DNA from: Pseudomonas sp. Irchel s3b2
GTDB taxonomy: Bacteria; Pseudomonadota; Gammaproteobacteria; Pseudomonadales; Pseudomonadaceae
Length of the DNA stretch: 64,000 nt
Direction of reading: 5' to 3'
Assembly (NCBI RefSeq): GCF_900187445.1
Contig: NZ_FYEB01000004.1
Coordinates: forward strand, 248,001-312,000
The notes beneath the pieces were generated by a model, which saw nothing but the letters and a program-made list of their open reading frames with translations, made no database searches and had not been told where the DNA came from. The position numbers and the translations under genes are program-made. Below, piece after piece: positions 56,623 to 64,000 of this stretch (within the stretch, counting starts at the first letter, position 1; every line of letters begins with the position of its first letter).

Positions 56623-57105
56623 CTATGGCTGCGGAACCAGCGTCATTTGTATGAGGGCTGATCGACCGTTTCCCAACGAAGGTCGTTCCTCTATGGCATA
56701 AGGCACAAACCCAAGCCTGGGGTAGAGCAATAGCCCAGCCGTATTTTCGTTGAAACAGGAGATCTGCACCTCGTTGGCTTCATAACGCTCGAATGCCAAG
56801 CGTGTCATTGTCTCTACGATAAACGTGGCCACACCTTTGCCCCGAGCGGTCGGCGAGACGATGACATTGCCGATACAGCAAACGCCATTGCGTTCAGCCC
56901 GATAGAAATTGGCGAATCCGACGACGGCTCCATCAAACTCAACGACAGTAGAGTCGAAGCGTTGGGTGATCGCAGTGATCAATTGCGCTTCTGTTAGCGG
57001 GTAGTGCGCTTTCGGAAACATGAAAAACAACTCTTGGGCGTTCTGAGGAAAGCCGCAGATCGTTTTAATGTCGTCCGCCTTCACTGGCCTGTGTTTCAGT
57101 TTCAT
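56623..57105 (-). CDS. GNAT family N-acetyltransferase
   Basis: 160-residue protein with a GNAT acetyl-CoA loop, PTARGKGVATFIVETMTRLA (about 86-105), preceded by the strand NGVCCIGNVIVS and followed by a C-terminal CFNENTAGLLLYPRLGFVPY. The N-terminal KHRPVKADDIKTICGF is the beginning of the fold. Substrate unknown. Convergent with the LysR gene. Confidence 0.88.
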   Translation of the reverse strand: MKLKHRPVKADDIKTICGFPQNAQELFFMFPKAHYPLTEAQLITAITQRFDSTVVEFDGAVVGFANFYRAERNGVCCIGNVIVSPTARGKGVATFIVETMTRLAFERYEANEVQISCFNENTAGLLLYPRLGFVPYAIEERPSLGNGRSALIQMTLVPQP

Positions 57106-57180
57106 TGCATATCCCTAAGCTCCATGAATCAGCACTCTAGCCGAATACCGAGGTTCGTGCAGTGAGGGAAATTATTGGTA

Positions 57181-57404
57181 TGGATGGCCGATTGCTGCCT
57201 GTCGTGAAGGGCTGCAATCGACCGATTCTGTTGAAAAAGTCGGCCATGGTTTCCACGGCAGAAAAGTACGCGCTTGAGATTGAAATCTTTACTTTGAGCA
57301 GAGGATTCCGGGCTCAGATTTCGCATAGCTGCGTGCAAAAAAAGCGTTTTCAGCAGTCAGTATGCGGGCAGTCTGGAAGGACCGACTTTTTCAACACAAT
57401 CGAC
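57181..57404. repeat. Inverted repeat TGTTGAAAAAGTCGG (possible MITE remnant)
   Basis: TGTTGAAAAAGTCGG at 57229-57243 and its exact reverse complement at 57382-57396 are separated by 138 bases, with partial symmetry around AATCGACC outside the arms. Just upstream, GATTGCTGCCTGTCG at 57189-57203 recurs within 58680-58721 with the same following text (GTGAAGG or CGAAGG). No transposase is present. This gene-free region of about 300 bases looks like a non-autonomous repeat island; classification is tentative. Confidence 0.55.
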
Positions 57405-57413
57405 CCAAAGCTG

Positions 57414-57815
57414 TCACTGGTGTTGCGGCCAATGATCCGTGATTTCATACCACGAGGCCTTGGATGGGACCTGAACGTGCTTTTGTTTATCAGAGGTGAA
57501 TGTTGTATCCAAGGTGCCCAAGGCGATCGAGATCCAGCCAGAGTATTCACCTTGGCTTGTTGACCAGAACAGCGACGAACCGCACTGGCCGCAAAACTGA
57601 CGCAGGACTGACTCAGAAGTCTGGAACGACTTAATGCAATCGGCACCGTTAATAAGCTGCAGATTGCCGCGCAACACGCTGCCATAGCTGGCGAATGCGG
57701 CCCCATGGCTTTTGCGGCATTGGCTGCAATGGCAGTGAGAAAGTGCTTTAGGTCGTGAAGAGATTTGGTATTTGACGGCGCCGCAAAGGCAGCTGCCCGA
57801 GAAGGGGGCATTCAT
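57414..57815 (-). CDS. GFA family zinc-binding protein (glutathione-dependent formaldehyde-activating-like)
   Basis: Small zinc protein of the Gfa fold with three Cys sets: SCLCGAVKY, CHCSQCRK and CGQCGSSLFW. The ATG at 57815 gives 133 residues starting MNAPFSGSCLCGAVKYQISS; a GTG four codons upstream is possible. The conserved SQCRKSHGAAFASYGS stretch is typical. Most members are uncharacterised and the enzymatic name is inherited. Convergent with the repeat region. Confidence 0.88.
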   Translation of the reverse strand: MNAPFSGSCLCGAVKYQISSRPKALSHCHCSQCRKSHGAAFASYGSVLRGNLQLINGADCIKSFQTSESVLRQFCGQCGSSLFWSTSQGEYSGWISIALGTLDTTFTSDKQKHVQVPSKASWYEITDHWPQHQ

Positions 57816-57957
57816 GTAGGGGAGCACCTTCAGACGAGGAGACAGCCAATTTAAACGGCCAGCGTAGACGAAGTCGACCGATTCCTGTCGCGAAAAAAGC
57901 CGGCAATTGTGCAGGTTTTGGTGATCGGTTAAACGCTGATGCGCAGCAGACCAAGTG

Positions 57958-58572
57958 CTAAACCAGCTGGCGGATCCCTAGAGACAAAATCAAACCACCG
58001 CACAGTCGATCGATTGCTTTTTTCCTCCCTTGATACGCGGAAGCAATCTTAGGTTGCGAAAGAGCGATTGCGACCATTCCATACCAGGTCGTTGAAACCA
58101 CCACTACAACTGCCAGCATCGACAAAAACGTGCCTGGCGAAACGTGGGCGGGGGCTGCGGCTGAAAAAACAGCGGCATAGAAGGCCATGGACTTGGGGTT
58201 GCCAATGTTGGTAATCACCCCCTGAATGAAGGACTGCCTGCAACTACCGGCGACGCCATCATTTAGCGGGCCCAGCGCATTCTTCCCCGCGTTGATCAGC
58301 AGTCGGAAGCCGAACCATATCAGGTAAGTGGCCCCCAGAATCTTTACCACAAACGCAGCCCAGGGGAGCGCAGCAAATACAACCCCGAGACCTGCAATTG
58401 CACAGGTGGACCAGAACAAGTTGATCAGTACGATACCCGCTACCAAGGCCAGAGCTTCTGACCGTGTAGCAGCCACCGCTTTATGGACCACTGCGACGAA
58501 ATTTGGCCCAGGGATAACAACGCCTGCCAAGTAAACCAAAAAAACTGTCAAAACGGCGGAACCGTCGATCAT
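57958..58572 (-). CDS. LysE/RhtB family exporter
   Basis: 204-residue membrane protein with six hydrophobic segments. The ATG at 58572, preceded by GAGGAAGG, starts MIDGSAVLTVFLVYLAGVV, then PGPNFVAVVHKAVAATRSEA, the hallmark of the LysE/RhtB amino-acid exporter family. The track back to 58641 is not used. The physiological amino acid is unknown. It stands between the GFA gene and the arsenic island. Confidence 0.9.
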   Translation of the reverse strand: MIDGSAVLTVFLVYLAGVVIPGPNFVAVVHKAVAATRSEALALVAGIVLINLFWSTCAIAGLGVVFAALPWAAFVVKILGATYLIWFGFRLLINAGKNALGPLNDGVAGSCRQSFIQGVITNIGNPKSMAFYAAVFSAAAPAHVSPGTFLSMLAVVVVVSTTWYGMVAIALSQPKIASAYQGRKKAIDRLCGGLILSLGIRQLV

Positions 58573-58792
58573 GTCCTTCCTCGCAAGTCCTATGGACGGC
58601 TTCTTCCCTGAGTAGTGCTGGGCGCTGAAAACCCGGCTCATTCTCGACGATGGGTGTGCGGCTGTCGAGATACCGCTTCAGGTCGATTGCTGCCTGTCGC
58701 GAAGGTCCGGAATCGACTGTGGACTCGCTATTGTGGCCGTGCAGGCATTGATCAGGCTCTACAGATATTTGTGGTGGCGTTGATTCGACAAA

Positions 58793-58829
58793 TTGACGTG
58801 TGCATGGATCTGCACATATAGTCATCCGT
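58793..58829 (+). promoter_or_regulatory. arsR (atypical) promoter with operator between -35 and -10
   Basis: TTGACG (58793-58798) and TATAGT (58817-58822) are spaced by 18 bases. The spacer is exactly the perfect 18-base operator TGTGCA-TGGATC-TGCACA at 58799-58816, so a bound dimer would block RNA polymerase. Transcription would start near 58829-58830, next to the ATG at 58830, so the mRNA is likely leaderless. A related 18-base site precedes arsO. Confidence 0.8.
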
Positions 58830-59180
58830 ATGACAAACCGAGCTTCTACACGTTCACGGGCAATTGATGCCGCAATCAACTCTCTCGATGGAGCCTTCTT
58901 CAAAGCTCTGTGCGAGCCGTCGCGGGTAGCTGTGCTCAAGCGAGTCATGCAACTGGGGCGTGCGGATATCGGCGAGATTGCCGAAGGATTACCTCAAGAG
59001 CGTTCAGTGGTGTCCCGTCATCTGCAAGTGCTATTAGACGCGGGCATCGTCCGTGCTACCAAGGTCAGCCGGCAGATGTTCTACGAGGTGGATGGGCCGG
59101 CGGTGGTGACACGGCTCGAAGCCATTCTTCAGCACATGAAGAGTCTGGCCCCGTTTTGCTGCCCTGGCGTGCCAGAGTAG
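58830..59180 (+). CDS. arsR: ArsR/SmtB family regulator, atypical cysteine arrangement
   Basis: 116-residue winged-helix regulator with the recognition helix RSVVSRHLQVLLDAGIV and the wing VSRQMFYEVDGP. The alpha-3 position that usually reads ELCVCDL is GRADIGEIAEGL here, so the classical arsenite site is missing. Its cysteines are Cys28 and the C-terminal pair Cys110-Cys111 (FCCPG), which could form a different three-thiol metalloid site. It starts at the ATG at 58830, at the expected transcription start. It probably represses itself and arsO via the matching operators. Confidence 0.88.
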   Translation: MTNRASTRSRAIDAAINSLDGAFFKALCEPSRVAVLKRVMQLGRADIGEIAEGLPQERSVVSRHLQVLLDAGIVRATKVSRQMFYEVDGPAVVTRLEAILQHMKSLAPFCCPGVPE

Positions 59181-59199
59181 GTTTTTTATTATCTCTATA

Positions 59200-59217
59200 T
59201 ATGCATGGGTGCGCATA
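59200..59217. promoter_or_regulatory. Second copy of the 18-base operator, before arsO
   Basis: TATGCA-TGGGTG-CGCATA has the same 6-6-6 design as the site at 58799-58816 (TGTGCA-TGGATC-TGCACA), with 13 of 18 positions identical. It ends two bases before the arsO start codon and overlaps its ribosome binding region. I expect binding by the ArsR at 58830. No independent promoter is obvious. Confidence 0.7.
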
Positions 59218-59218
59218 C

Positions 59219-60289
59219 ATGAATGTAAAAAATGAGCCCATGGACGCCATCGTTATTGGTGCGGGCCAAGCCGGGCTCGCGTGTGGCTGGCACCTGCGGC
59301 AGCAGAACCTCAGGTTTCTCATCCTGGATGCCGAGAGCCAGCCAGGTGGAAATTGGCGCAACTACTACGACAGCCTGAGACTTTTTTCCCCTGCTGCTTA
59401 CTCATCGCTACCTGGGATGCCCTTTCCCGCTGAAGCCAAGCATTATCCGCTACGCGATGAAGTTGTACGTTATCTGGAGCAGTACGCGGACGCTTTCCAG
59501 CTACCCATTCGGCAGAACATACGAGTCCAGAAAGTGTGTAGGGAGGATGGACTATTTTTGCTTCAGACATCTGATGGTCAGCGTTTGCGCTCAAAAGCAT
59601 TGATCGTTTGCACTGGCGGATTCAATCAGGCGTTCATCCCTGACATTCCAGGGCTGGAGAGTTTTCGCGGGCAACGTTTACACAGTGCTGATTACCGAAA
59701 TGTCGACGGCTTCAGTGATCAACGAGTAGTGGTCATAGGTGCGGCCAACTCAGCGGTACAAATTGCCCATGAGTTGGCTCAAGTCAGCAGCGTCGTATTG
59801 GCGACGAGGGAATCGATTCGGTTTTTTCCGCAAAAGATCCTCGGTGTGGATTTTCATGCTTGGCTCAAGTGGACAGGGATGGAGAAGACTCGTTGGCTGA
59901 ATGACCAAAGTACCCCTGTACTGGATGACGGCACCTATCGTCGAGCCATGAAGCAGGGACTTTTTGAGCGTAAGCCGATGTTCACGGAGGTAACGTCAAC
60001 GGGCGTGATCTGGGCCGATGGGCAGCACACCGAAGTGGACAGTCTGGTTTTCGCGACCGGGTTTCGTCCGAACCTTGGTTTTTTGGCAGGTCTGCACGTG
60101 GCGGGCAATGAACGCCTGAGGCAACGCAACGGGCAGGCGGAGCACGTGCCGGGTTTGTATTTTGTGGGGTTGCCGAAACAGCGCAACTTTGCTTCGGCCA
60201 CCCTCAGAGGCGTTGGGCCAGATGCTTCTCACATCATCCCTAGTTTGATGTGCTTCATCCACGATGCATCGTCCCCAGTGTTCGCTTGA
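59219..60289 (+). CDS. arsO: ArsO-like NAD(P)H-dependent flavin monooxygenase
   Basis: 356-residue flavoprotein of the FMO-like type. The FAD motif GAGQAGLACGWHLRQQNL (about 14-31), the GGNWR motif after it, the second dinucleotide motif VVIGAANSAVQIAHEL and the DSLVFATGFRPN segment are all present. Its location after an ArsR and before arsC fits the ArsO family of flavin-containing monooxygenases of arsenic islands; the reaction is not established. I start at 59219, with the ATG at 59240 as an alternative. Confidence 0.85.
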   Translation: MNVKNEPMDAIVIGAGQAGLACGWHLRQQNLRFLILDAESQPGGNWRNYYDSLRLFSPAAYSSLPGMPFPAEAKHYPLRDEVVRYLEQYADAFQLPIRQNIRVQKVCREDGLFLLQTSDGQRLRSKALIVCTGGFNQAFIPDIPGLESFRGQRLHSADYRNVDGFSDQRVVVIGAANSAVQIAHELAQVSSVVLATRESIRFFPQKILGVDFHAWLKWTGMEKTRWLNDQSTPVLDDGTYRRAMKQGLFERKPMFTEVTSTGVIWADGQHTEVDSLVFATGFRPNLGFLAGLHVAGNERLRQRNGQAEHVPGLYFVGLPKQRNFASATLRGVGPDASHIIPSLMCFIHDASSPVFA

Positions 60290-60320
60290 TGCCGAGTCTT
60301 TTTTCTGCTTAACACTGTTC

Positions 60321-60365
60321 TTTACCTTGTATACGGAAAACCATATATTCGTTAAACCGTATATG
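60321..60365 (+). promoter_or_regulatory. Promoter and ArsR-type operator of the arsC operon
   Basis: TTTACC (60321-60326) and TATATT (60344-60349) with 17 bases between form a plausible promoter. The -10 overlaps ATATTCG-TTAAAC-CGTATAT (60345-60364), an inverted repeat with one mismatch, and there is a second pair TATACGG (60330-60336) with CCGTATA (60357-60363). Both suit an ArsR dimer. The arsC ATG at 60381 is 16 bases beyond. The site differs from the operators of the upstream module, so two regulators are likely. Confidence 0.78.
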
Positions 60366-60380
60366 AGCTGAGACTTCACA

Positions 60381-60794
60381 ATGACCAGCAAAGTCCGTGT
60401 CCTGTTCGTCTGTACCGCCAACGCTGCACGCTCTCAGTTGGCCCAAGCGTTGCTGAGGCATACCGACTCGGAGCATTTCGAGGCGTTCAGTGCCGGCACT
60501 GCTCCGACTCAGGTAGACCCGCGCACCTTTGAGGCGCTTTCACACATTGGTGTGAGCACCGAAGGATTACGTAGTAAGTCGATAGACGAGTTCCGTGGTG
60601 AGCGTTTCGATTACGTCATCACCTTGTGTGATAAAGCCGCAGCGGAATGCCTGTCTTTACCTGGAGCCGGTGAGTCGTTGGTCTGGAGTTTTGAGGATCC
60701 GGTCACCAGTGCCAAACCCGATGCCTTCCGTCACACCCTTCACGAAATCCATGAGCGCATCAAGATGTTCGTCTTGGTCAAAAGCAAACACTGA
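60381..60794 (+). CDS. arsC: Arsenate reductase ArsC, thioredoxin-coupled (LMW-phosphatase) type
   Basis: Reduces arsenate to arsenite. 137-residue LMW protein tyrosine phosphatase fold with P-loop VCTANAARS (Cys11, Arg17) and the redox pair Cys83 and Cys90, spaced by seven as in Trx-dependent ArsC (Cys82/Cys89 there). This pattern identifies the enzyme as the Trx-coupled type rather than a mere phosphatase. It is the first gene of the second ars unit, with arsR eight bases downstream. Confidence 0.9.
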   Translation: MTSKVRVLFVCTANAARSQLAQALLRHTDSEHFEAFSAGTAPTQVDPRTFEALSHIGVSTEGLRSKSIDEFRGERFDYVITLCDKAAAECLSLPGAGESLVWSFEDPVTSAKPDAFRHTLHEIHERIKMFVLVKSKH

Positions 60795-60802
60795 GAAACG
60801 AT

Positions 60803-61165
60803 ATGGCTGACCATCTGACACCGACCACCGTTTTCAAATGCCTGGCTGACGACACTCGGGTGCGCACGATGATGCTCATCACTCGTGAAGGAGAGTTATG
60901 TGTTTGCGAGCTGACTTGCGCGTTGAATGAGAGTCAGCCAAAAGTCTCCAGGCACCTTGCACAGCTGCGCAGTTGCGGTTTGCTGTCGGACCGTCGGCAA
61001 GGCCAATGGGTGTATTACCGACTGCACCCGAATCTCCCCGATTGGGTCCATCAAGTGCTGACCACTGTGCTCGAAAACAACAAACATTGGTTGAGCCCTG
61101 AGGCCAAACGCCTCGATGAAATGGGCGACCGTCCTGAACGGGCACTCGCCTGCTGTGAAAGCTAA
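60803..61165 (+). CDS. arsR: ArsR family arsenite-responsive repressor
   Basis: 120-residue winged-helix repressor with the classical alpha-3 arsenite site ELCVCELTCAL (Cys33, Cys35, Cys39) and the recognition helix SQPKVSRHLAQLRSCGLL. The wing RRQGQWVYYRLHP follows, and the C-terminus ends in LACCES with a second cysteine pair. It is located eight bases after arsC and presumably binds the operator at 60342-60365. This differs from the atypical ArsR upstream. Confidence 0.94.
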   Translation: MADHLTPTTVFKCLADDTRVRTMMLITREGELCVCELTCALNESQPKVSRHLAQLRSCGLLSDRRQGQWVYYRLHPNLPDWVHQVLTTVLENNKHWLSPEAKRLDEMGDRPERALACCES

Positions 61166-61261
61166 ATCGCCTGATTCCGCCTTCGAATACGACATCGCTC
61201 GCAAGGCAGAGCTGGCCCTGGCTCGATGAATCCAACAGCGCCGTTGCGCAGGACAAAGACT

Positions 61262-61978
61262 ATGTTTGATGACCCTATCCCCCAACTTGATACCGAACTG
61301 GTTGATCTCCCATCGGCAGACAAGCTGGGTATCGAAATGACTTCCATCCACAAACCGCGCATTTTGTTGCTGTACGGATCGACCCGTGAGCGCTCCTTCA
61401 GTCGCCTGCTGGTAGAGGAAGCCGCTCGGTTGCTGGAGCACTTCGGCGCCGAGGCGCGGATTTTCAATCCGTCAGGTTTGCCGTTGCCAGATGACGCACC
61501 TGACGATCATCCACGTGTGAATGAACTGCGCGAGCTGATGCTGTGGTCCGAGGGGCAGGTCTGGTGTTCTCCAGAACGTCACGGCTCCATGAGTGCGGTC
61601 TTCAAGGCTCAGATCGACTGGGTGCCACTGGCCATGGGCGCAGTCCGCCCGACCCAGGGCAAAACCCTCGCCGTGATGCAGGTGTGCGGCGGTTCGCAGT
61701 CGTTCAACGTGGTCAATCAGTTGCGAGTGCTGGGTCGCTGGATGCGCATGTTTACCATCCCTAACCAATCCTCCGTACCGAAGGCCTATATGGAATTCGA
61801 CGACAACGGCCGGATGAAACCTTCTCCGTTCTACGACCGTGTCGTTGATGTGATGGAAGAGTTGGTGAAATTCACGCTGCTGCTTCGCGACCGTCAGGAC
61901 TATCTGGTTGATCGTTACTCCGAGCGCAAGGAGTCGGCGGAACAACTCATGAAACGGGTCAATCAGCGCTCAATTTGA
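61262..61978 (+). CDS. arsH: ArsH, NADPH-dependent FMN organoarsenical oxidase
   Basis: ArsH oxidises trivalent aromatic and methylated arsenicals to pentavalent, less toxic forms. 238 residues, with the flavin-binding [10 protein letters not shown] motif near residue 39, the [21 protein letters not shown] segment and [13 protein letters not shown]. The ATG at 61262 is right for the family; the frame goes back to 61226. A 96-base gap follows the ArsR. It is followed by a phosphatase gene at 12 bases. Confidence 0.95.
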   Translation: MFDDPIPQLDTELVDLPSADKLGIEMTSIHKPRILLLYGSTRERSFSRLLVEEAARLLEHFGAEARIFNPSGLPLPDDAPDDHPRVNELRELMLWSEGQVWCSPERHGSMSAVFKAQIDWVPLAMGAVRPTQGKTLAVMQVCGGSQSFNVVNQLRVLGRWMRMFTIPNQSSVPKAYMEFDDNGRMKPSPFYDRVVDVMEELVKFTLLLRDRQDYLVDRYSERKESAEQLMKRVNQRSI

Positions 61979-61990
61979 GGATTTTTTACT

Positions 61991-62503
61991 GTGCAACAAC
62001 ACCCATATTCCGTACTACCCCTGGCACAGTTCACTGGCCAATTGATCTTTACCCCGTGCCCAGGCACGAAGGGCACCAAGCCGTTTGAGGCGTTGCAAAC
62101 CCTTAAGGATGCGGGGGCATCTGCCTTGCTGACGCTGATGCCGACCGAGGAGTTGCTTCAGAACGAGATCGACCTGCTGCCCGAAGAATGTCAGATGCTC
62201 GGCATCGAATGGTTTCACCTGCCCGTAGACGACGATCAAGCTCCTGGCGAAGCATTCAAGGCCGCATGGGAGCAGCACCATTTGCGACTCACGCGGCTAC
62301 TGACCGAAGGAAAGACCATCGCCATCCATTGCAAGGGTGGCTCAGGCCGTACCGGTTTGGTCGCCGCTCAGCTGTTGATCGAGAGCGGTGTGCCATTTAG
62401 CGATGCTATCCGCGATGTTCAATCGCTGCGCCCTCGCGCCATTCAGCATCCTGCCCATATCGAATACATCGGCCGGTTCGACACCCAGTCGAACGCCTAC
62501 TGA
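61991..62503 (+). CDS. Dual-specificity-type protein phosphatase in the ars operon (CDKN3-like)
   Basis: From the GTG at 61991, 170 residues. The catalytic P-loop is [10 protein letters not shown] (Cys114, Arg120), and a candidate general-acid Asp lies in [10 protein letters not shown] (about 79-82). The N-terminal half does not carry other domains. It lies between arsH and the GAPDH gene with 12 and 23-base gaps, so it is part of the operon. Possible roles include dephosphorylating a phospho- or arseno-sugar or a protein; none is proven. The LMW ArsC is a different fold. Confidence 0.85.
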   Translation: MQQHPYSVLPLAQFTGQLIFTPCPGTKGTKPFEALQTLKDAGASALLTLMPTEELLQNEIDLLPEECQMLGIEWFHLPVDDDQAPGEAFKAAWEQHHLRLTRLLTEGKTIAIHCKGGSGRTGLVAAQLLIESGVPFSDAIRDVQSLRPRAIQHPAHIEYIGRFDTQSNAY

Positions 62504-62526
62504 CAACGGATACAGAGCACAACAAC

Positions 62527-63531
62527 ATGACTATCAAAGTGGGTATCAATGGTTTTGGCCGGATCGGTCGCCTCGCTTTGCGCGCCGCGTGGAGCTGGCC
62601 AGAATTCGAGTTCGTGCAGATCAACGATCCGGCAGGTGACGCAGCCACGCATGCGCACCTGCTGAACTTCGACTCGGTGCATGGCCGTTGGAATTACCAG
62701 GCCGACTCCGAAGGCGACAGCATCGTCATCGACGGCAAACGCATCAAAGTCACTGCCAACAAGGCGATTGCCGACACTGATTGGTCGGGCTGCGATCTGG
62801 TGATTGAAGCCAGCGGCAAGATGAAGACCGTTGCGGTGCTTCAGGCTTACCTTGACCAGGGCGTTAAACGTGTAGTGGTCAGCGCGCCGGTGAAGGAGAA
62901 GGGCGCGCTGAACATTGTCATGGGCGTCAACCATCAGCTGTTCAATCCGGCGGAACATCGCATCGTTACCGCCGCGTCGTGCACCACCAACTGTCTGGCG
63001 CCGGTGGTAAAGGTGATCCACGAGAAACTGGGCATTCGCCACGGTTCGATCACCACCATCCACGACCTGACCAACACTCAAAGCATTCTTGATCAGCCGC
63101 ACAAGGATCTGCGCCGTGCGCGTGCATCGGGCATGAGTTTGATTCCGACCAGTACCGGCTCGGCCACCGCCATTGCCGAAATCTTCCCGGAACTGCGCGG
63201 GCGTCTGAATGGCCATGCCGTGCGTGTGCCGCTGGCCAACGCTTCGCTGACCGACTGTGTCTTTGAAGTCGAGCGCGTTACCACTGTCGAAGAAGTGAAT
63301 CAGTTCCTCAAGGACGCGTCCGAGAATGAACTGAAAGACATCCTCGGTTTCGAGGAGCGTCCGCTGGTGTCCATCGACTACCGCACCGACCCGCGCTCAT
63401 CGATCATCGATGCGCTGTCGACCATGGTCATTAACGGCACCCAGGTCAAACTCTATGCCTGGTACGACAATGAATGGGGTTACGCCAACCGCACCGTCGA
63501 ACTGGCCAGAATGGTCGGCCTGGCCGTTTAA
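62527..63531 (+). CDS. Glyceraldehyde-3-phosphate dehydrogenase of the ArsJ pathway
   Basis: 334-residue GAPDH with the NAD-binding [17 protein letters not shown] motif at the N-terminus and the active-site SCTTNC (Cys152). Beside arsJ the enzyme is expected to use arsenate in place of phosphate and produce 1-arseno-3-phosphoglycerate, which ArsJ exports. Housekeeping GAPDH genes are normally found elsewhere, so this is a dedicated paralogue. It is followed by arsJ at nine bases. Confidence 0.93.
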   Translation: MTIKVGINGFGRIGRLALRAAWSWPEFEFVQINDPAGDAATHAHLLNFDSVHGRWNYQADSEGDSIVIDGKRIKVTANKAIADTDWSGCDLVIEASGKMKTVAVLQAYLDQGVKRVVVSAPVKEKGALNIVMGVNHQLFNPAEHRIVTAASCTTNCLAPVVKVIHEKLGIRHGSITTIHDLTNTQSILDQPHKDLRRARASGMSLIPTSTGSATAIAEIFPELRGRLNGHAVRVPLANASLTDCVFEVERVTTVEEVNQFLKDASENELKDILGFEERPLVSIDYRTDPRSSIIDALSTMVINGTQVKLYAWYDNEWGYANRTVELARMVGLAV

Positions 63532-63540
63532 GGAGCGGTG

Positions 63541-64000
63541 ATGAAAGCGTTGTCAGCCCTCGCGCCGCAAGTGCGACAGTACCTGCTCGTGACAGGCAAT
63601 TACTGGGCCTTCACCCTCACCGACGGCGCCTTGCGCATGTTGGTGGTGCTGCACTTTCACGCGTTGGGCTACAGCCCTCTGCAAATCGCGGCGTTGTTTC
63701 TGTTCTACGAACTCTTTGGTGTGATCACCAACCTGGTGGGCGGTTATCTCGGCGCCCGATTGGGCCTGAACCGGACCATGAACATCGGGCTGGGAATGCA
63801 GGTTGTGGCGTTGTTGATGCTGACGGTGCCAGTGGCCTGGCTGACGATTCCATGGGTGATGGGCGCTCAGGCGCTTTCGGGGATTGCCAAGGACCTGAAC
63901 AAGATGAGTGCCAAAAGCTCCATCAAACTTCTGGTTCCTGATGGGCAGCAGGGCAAACTCTACAAGTGGGTGGCAATCCTCACCGGCTCGAAGAACGCAC
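63541..64000 (+). CDS. arsJ: ArsJ, organoarsenical efflux MFS transporter (partial, 5-prime part only)
   Basis: The ATG at 63541 (MKALSALAPQVRQYLLVTGN) gives 153 codons to the window edge with no stop. At least four hydrophobic helices are visible, among them LQIAALFLFYELFGVITNLVGG, and the family-specific SGIAKDLNKMSAKSSIKLL stretch is present. ArsJ exports 1-arseno-3-phosphoglycerate made by the preceding GAPDH. The remainder lies outside the window. Confidence 0.93.
   Translation, partial: MKALSALAPQVRQYLLVTGNYWAFTLTDGALRMLVVLHFHALGYSPLQIAALFLFYELFGVITNLVGGYLGARLGLNRTMNIGLGMQVVALLMLTVPVAWLTIPWVMGAQALSGIAKDLNKMSAKSSIKLLVPDGQQGKLYKWVAILTGSKNA

Noticed and set aside
57162..57563. Plus-strand 133-codon frame across the inverted repeat and the GFA gene
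   Set aside because: It spans a repeat and runs antisense to the GFA gene; no signature.

Overview
The window reads as chromosomal DNA of a Pseudomonas, most likely of the P. fluorescens group. The evidence is the gene order (monomeric idh beside dimeric icd, clpS-clpA, infA-bpt-aat-trxB, ftsK-lolA-rarA-crcB-serS-cysG, ybiB-tusEBCD), GC-rich codon usage, and many intergenic palindromes of the Pseudomonas REP type (GAGCGAGCTTGCTCGC, GTTCCCACGC). No rRNA, tRNA, CRISPR array, prophage or intact insertion sequence was seen.

Positions 1-22000 are mostly core. Two unrelated isocitrate dehydrogenases diverge from one intergenic region. Next come the cold-shock protein CspD and a bacterial N-degron pathway in one place: the adaptor ClpS, the unfoldase ClpA, and the N-terminal tagging transferases Bpt and Aat. 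TrxB, the DNA translocase FtsK, LolA, RarA, the fluoride channel CrcB, SerRS, siroheme synthase and the tRNA 2-thiouridine relay TusDCBE follow.

Positions 22000-44000 are a mosaic of metabolic and regulatory genes. They include gamma-glutamyltransferase, an isochorismatase-like hydrolase, a LuxR regulator, and a small Pseudomonas-type protein whose start codon lies next to an intricate set of inverted repeats (candidate structured leader RNA). Two exported amidohydrolases follow with a TorF-like porin and an NCS1 permease, then a 1-Cys peroxiredoxin. A LacI-controlled operon (oxidoreductase, sugar isomerase/epimerase, nucleoside-symporter-like transporter) has a very clear promoter and a perfect palindromic operator.

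Positions 44000-58600 hold small accessory genes: AraC and LysR regulators, a FleN-like MinD ATPase away from flagellar genes, a SLATT-type membrane protein, an adenosine-specific-kinase-like protein, a cytochrome c, and a 2-oxoglutarate-oxygenase/TauE/YbaK operon with its LysR regulator.

Positions 58790-64000 are an arsenic-resistance island that runs off the right edge. Module one is an atypical ArsR and an ArsO-like flavin monooxygenase, each preceded by the same type of 18-bp operator. Module two has its own promoter/operator and reads arsC, arsR, arsH, a dual-specificity-type phosphatase, a GAPDH and arsJ (truncated by the window). The last two fit the known 1-arseno-3-phosphoglycerate route: GAPDH makes the arseno-metabolite from arsenate and ArsJ exports it. 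No ArsB or Acr3 arsenite pump is visible in the window.
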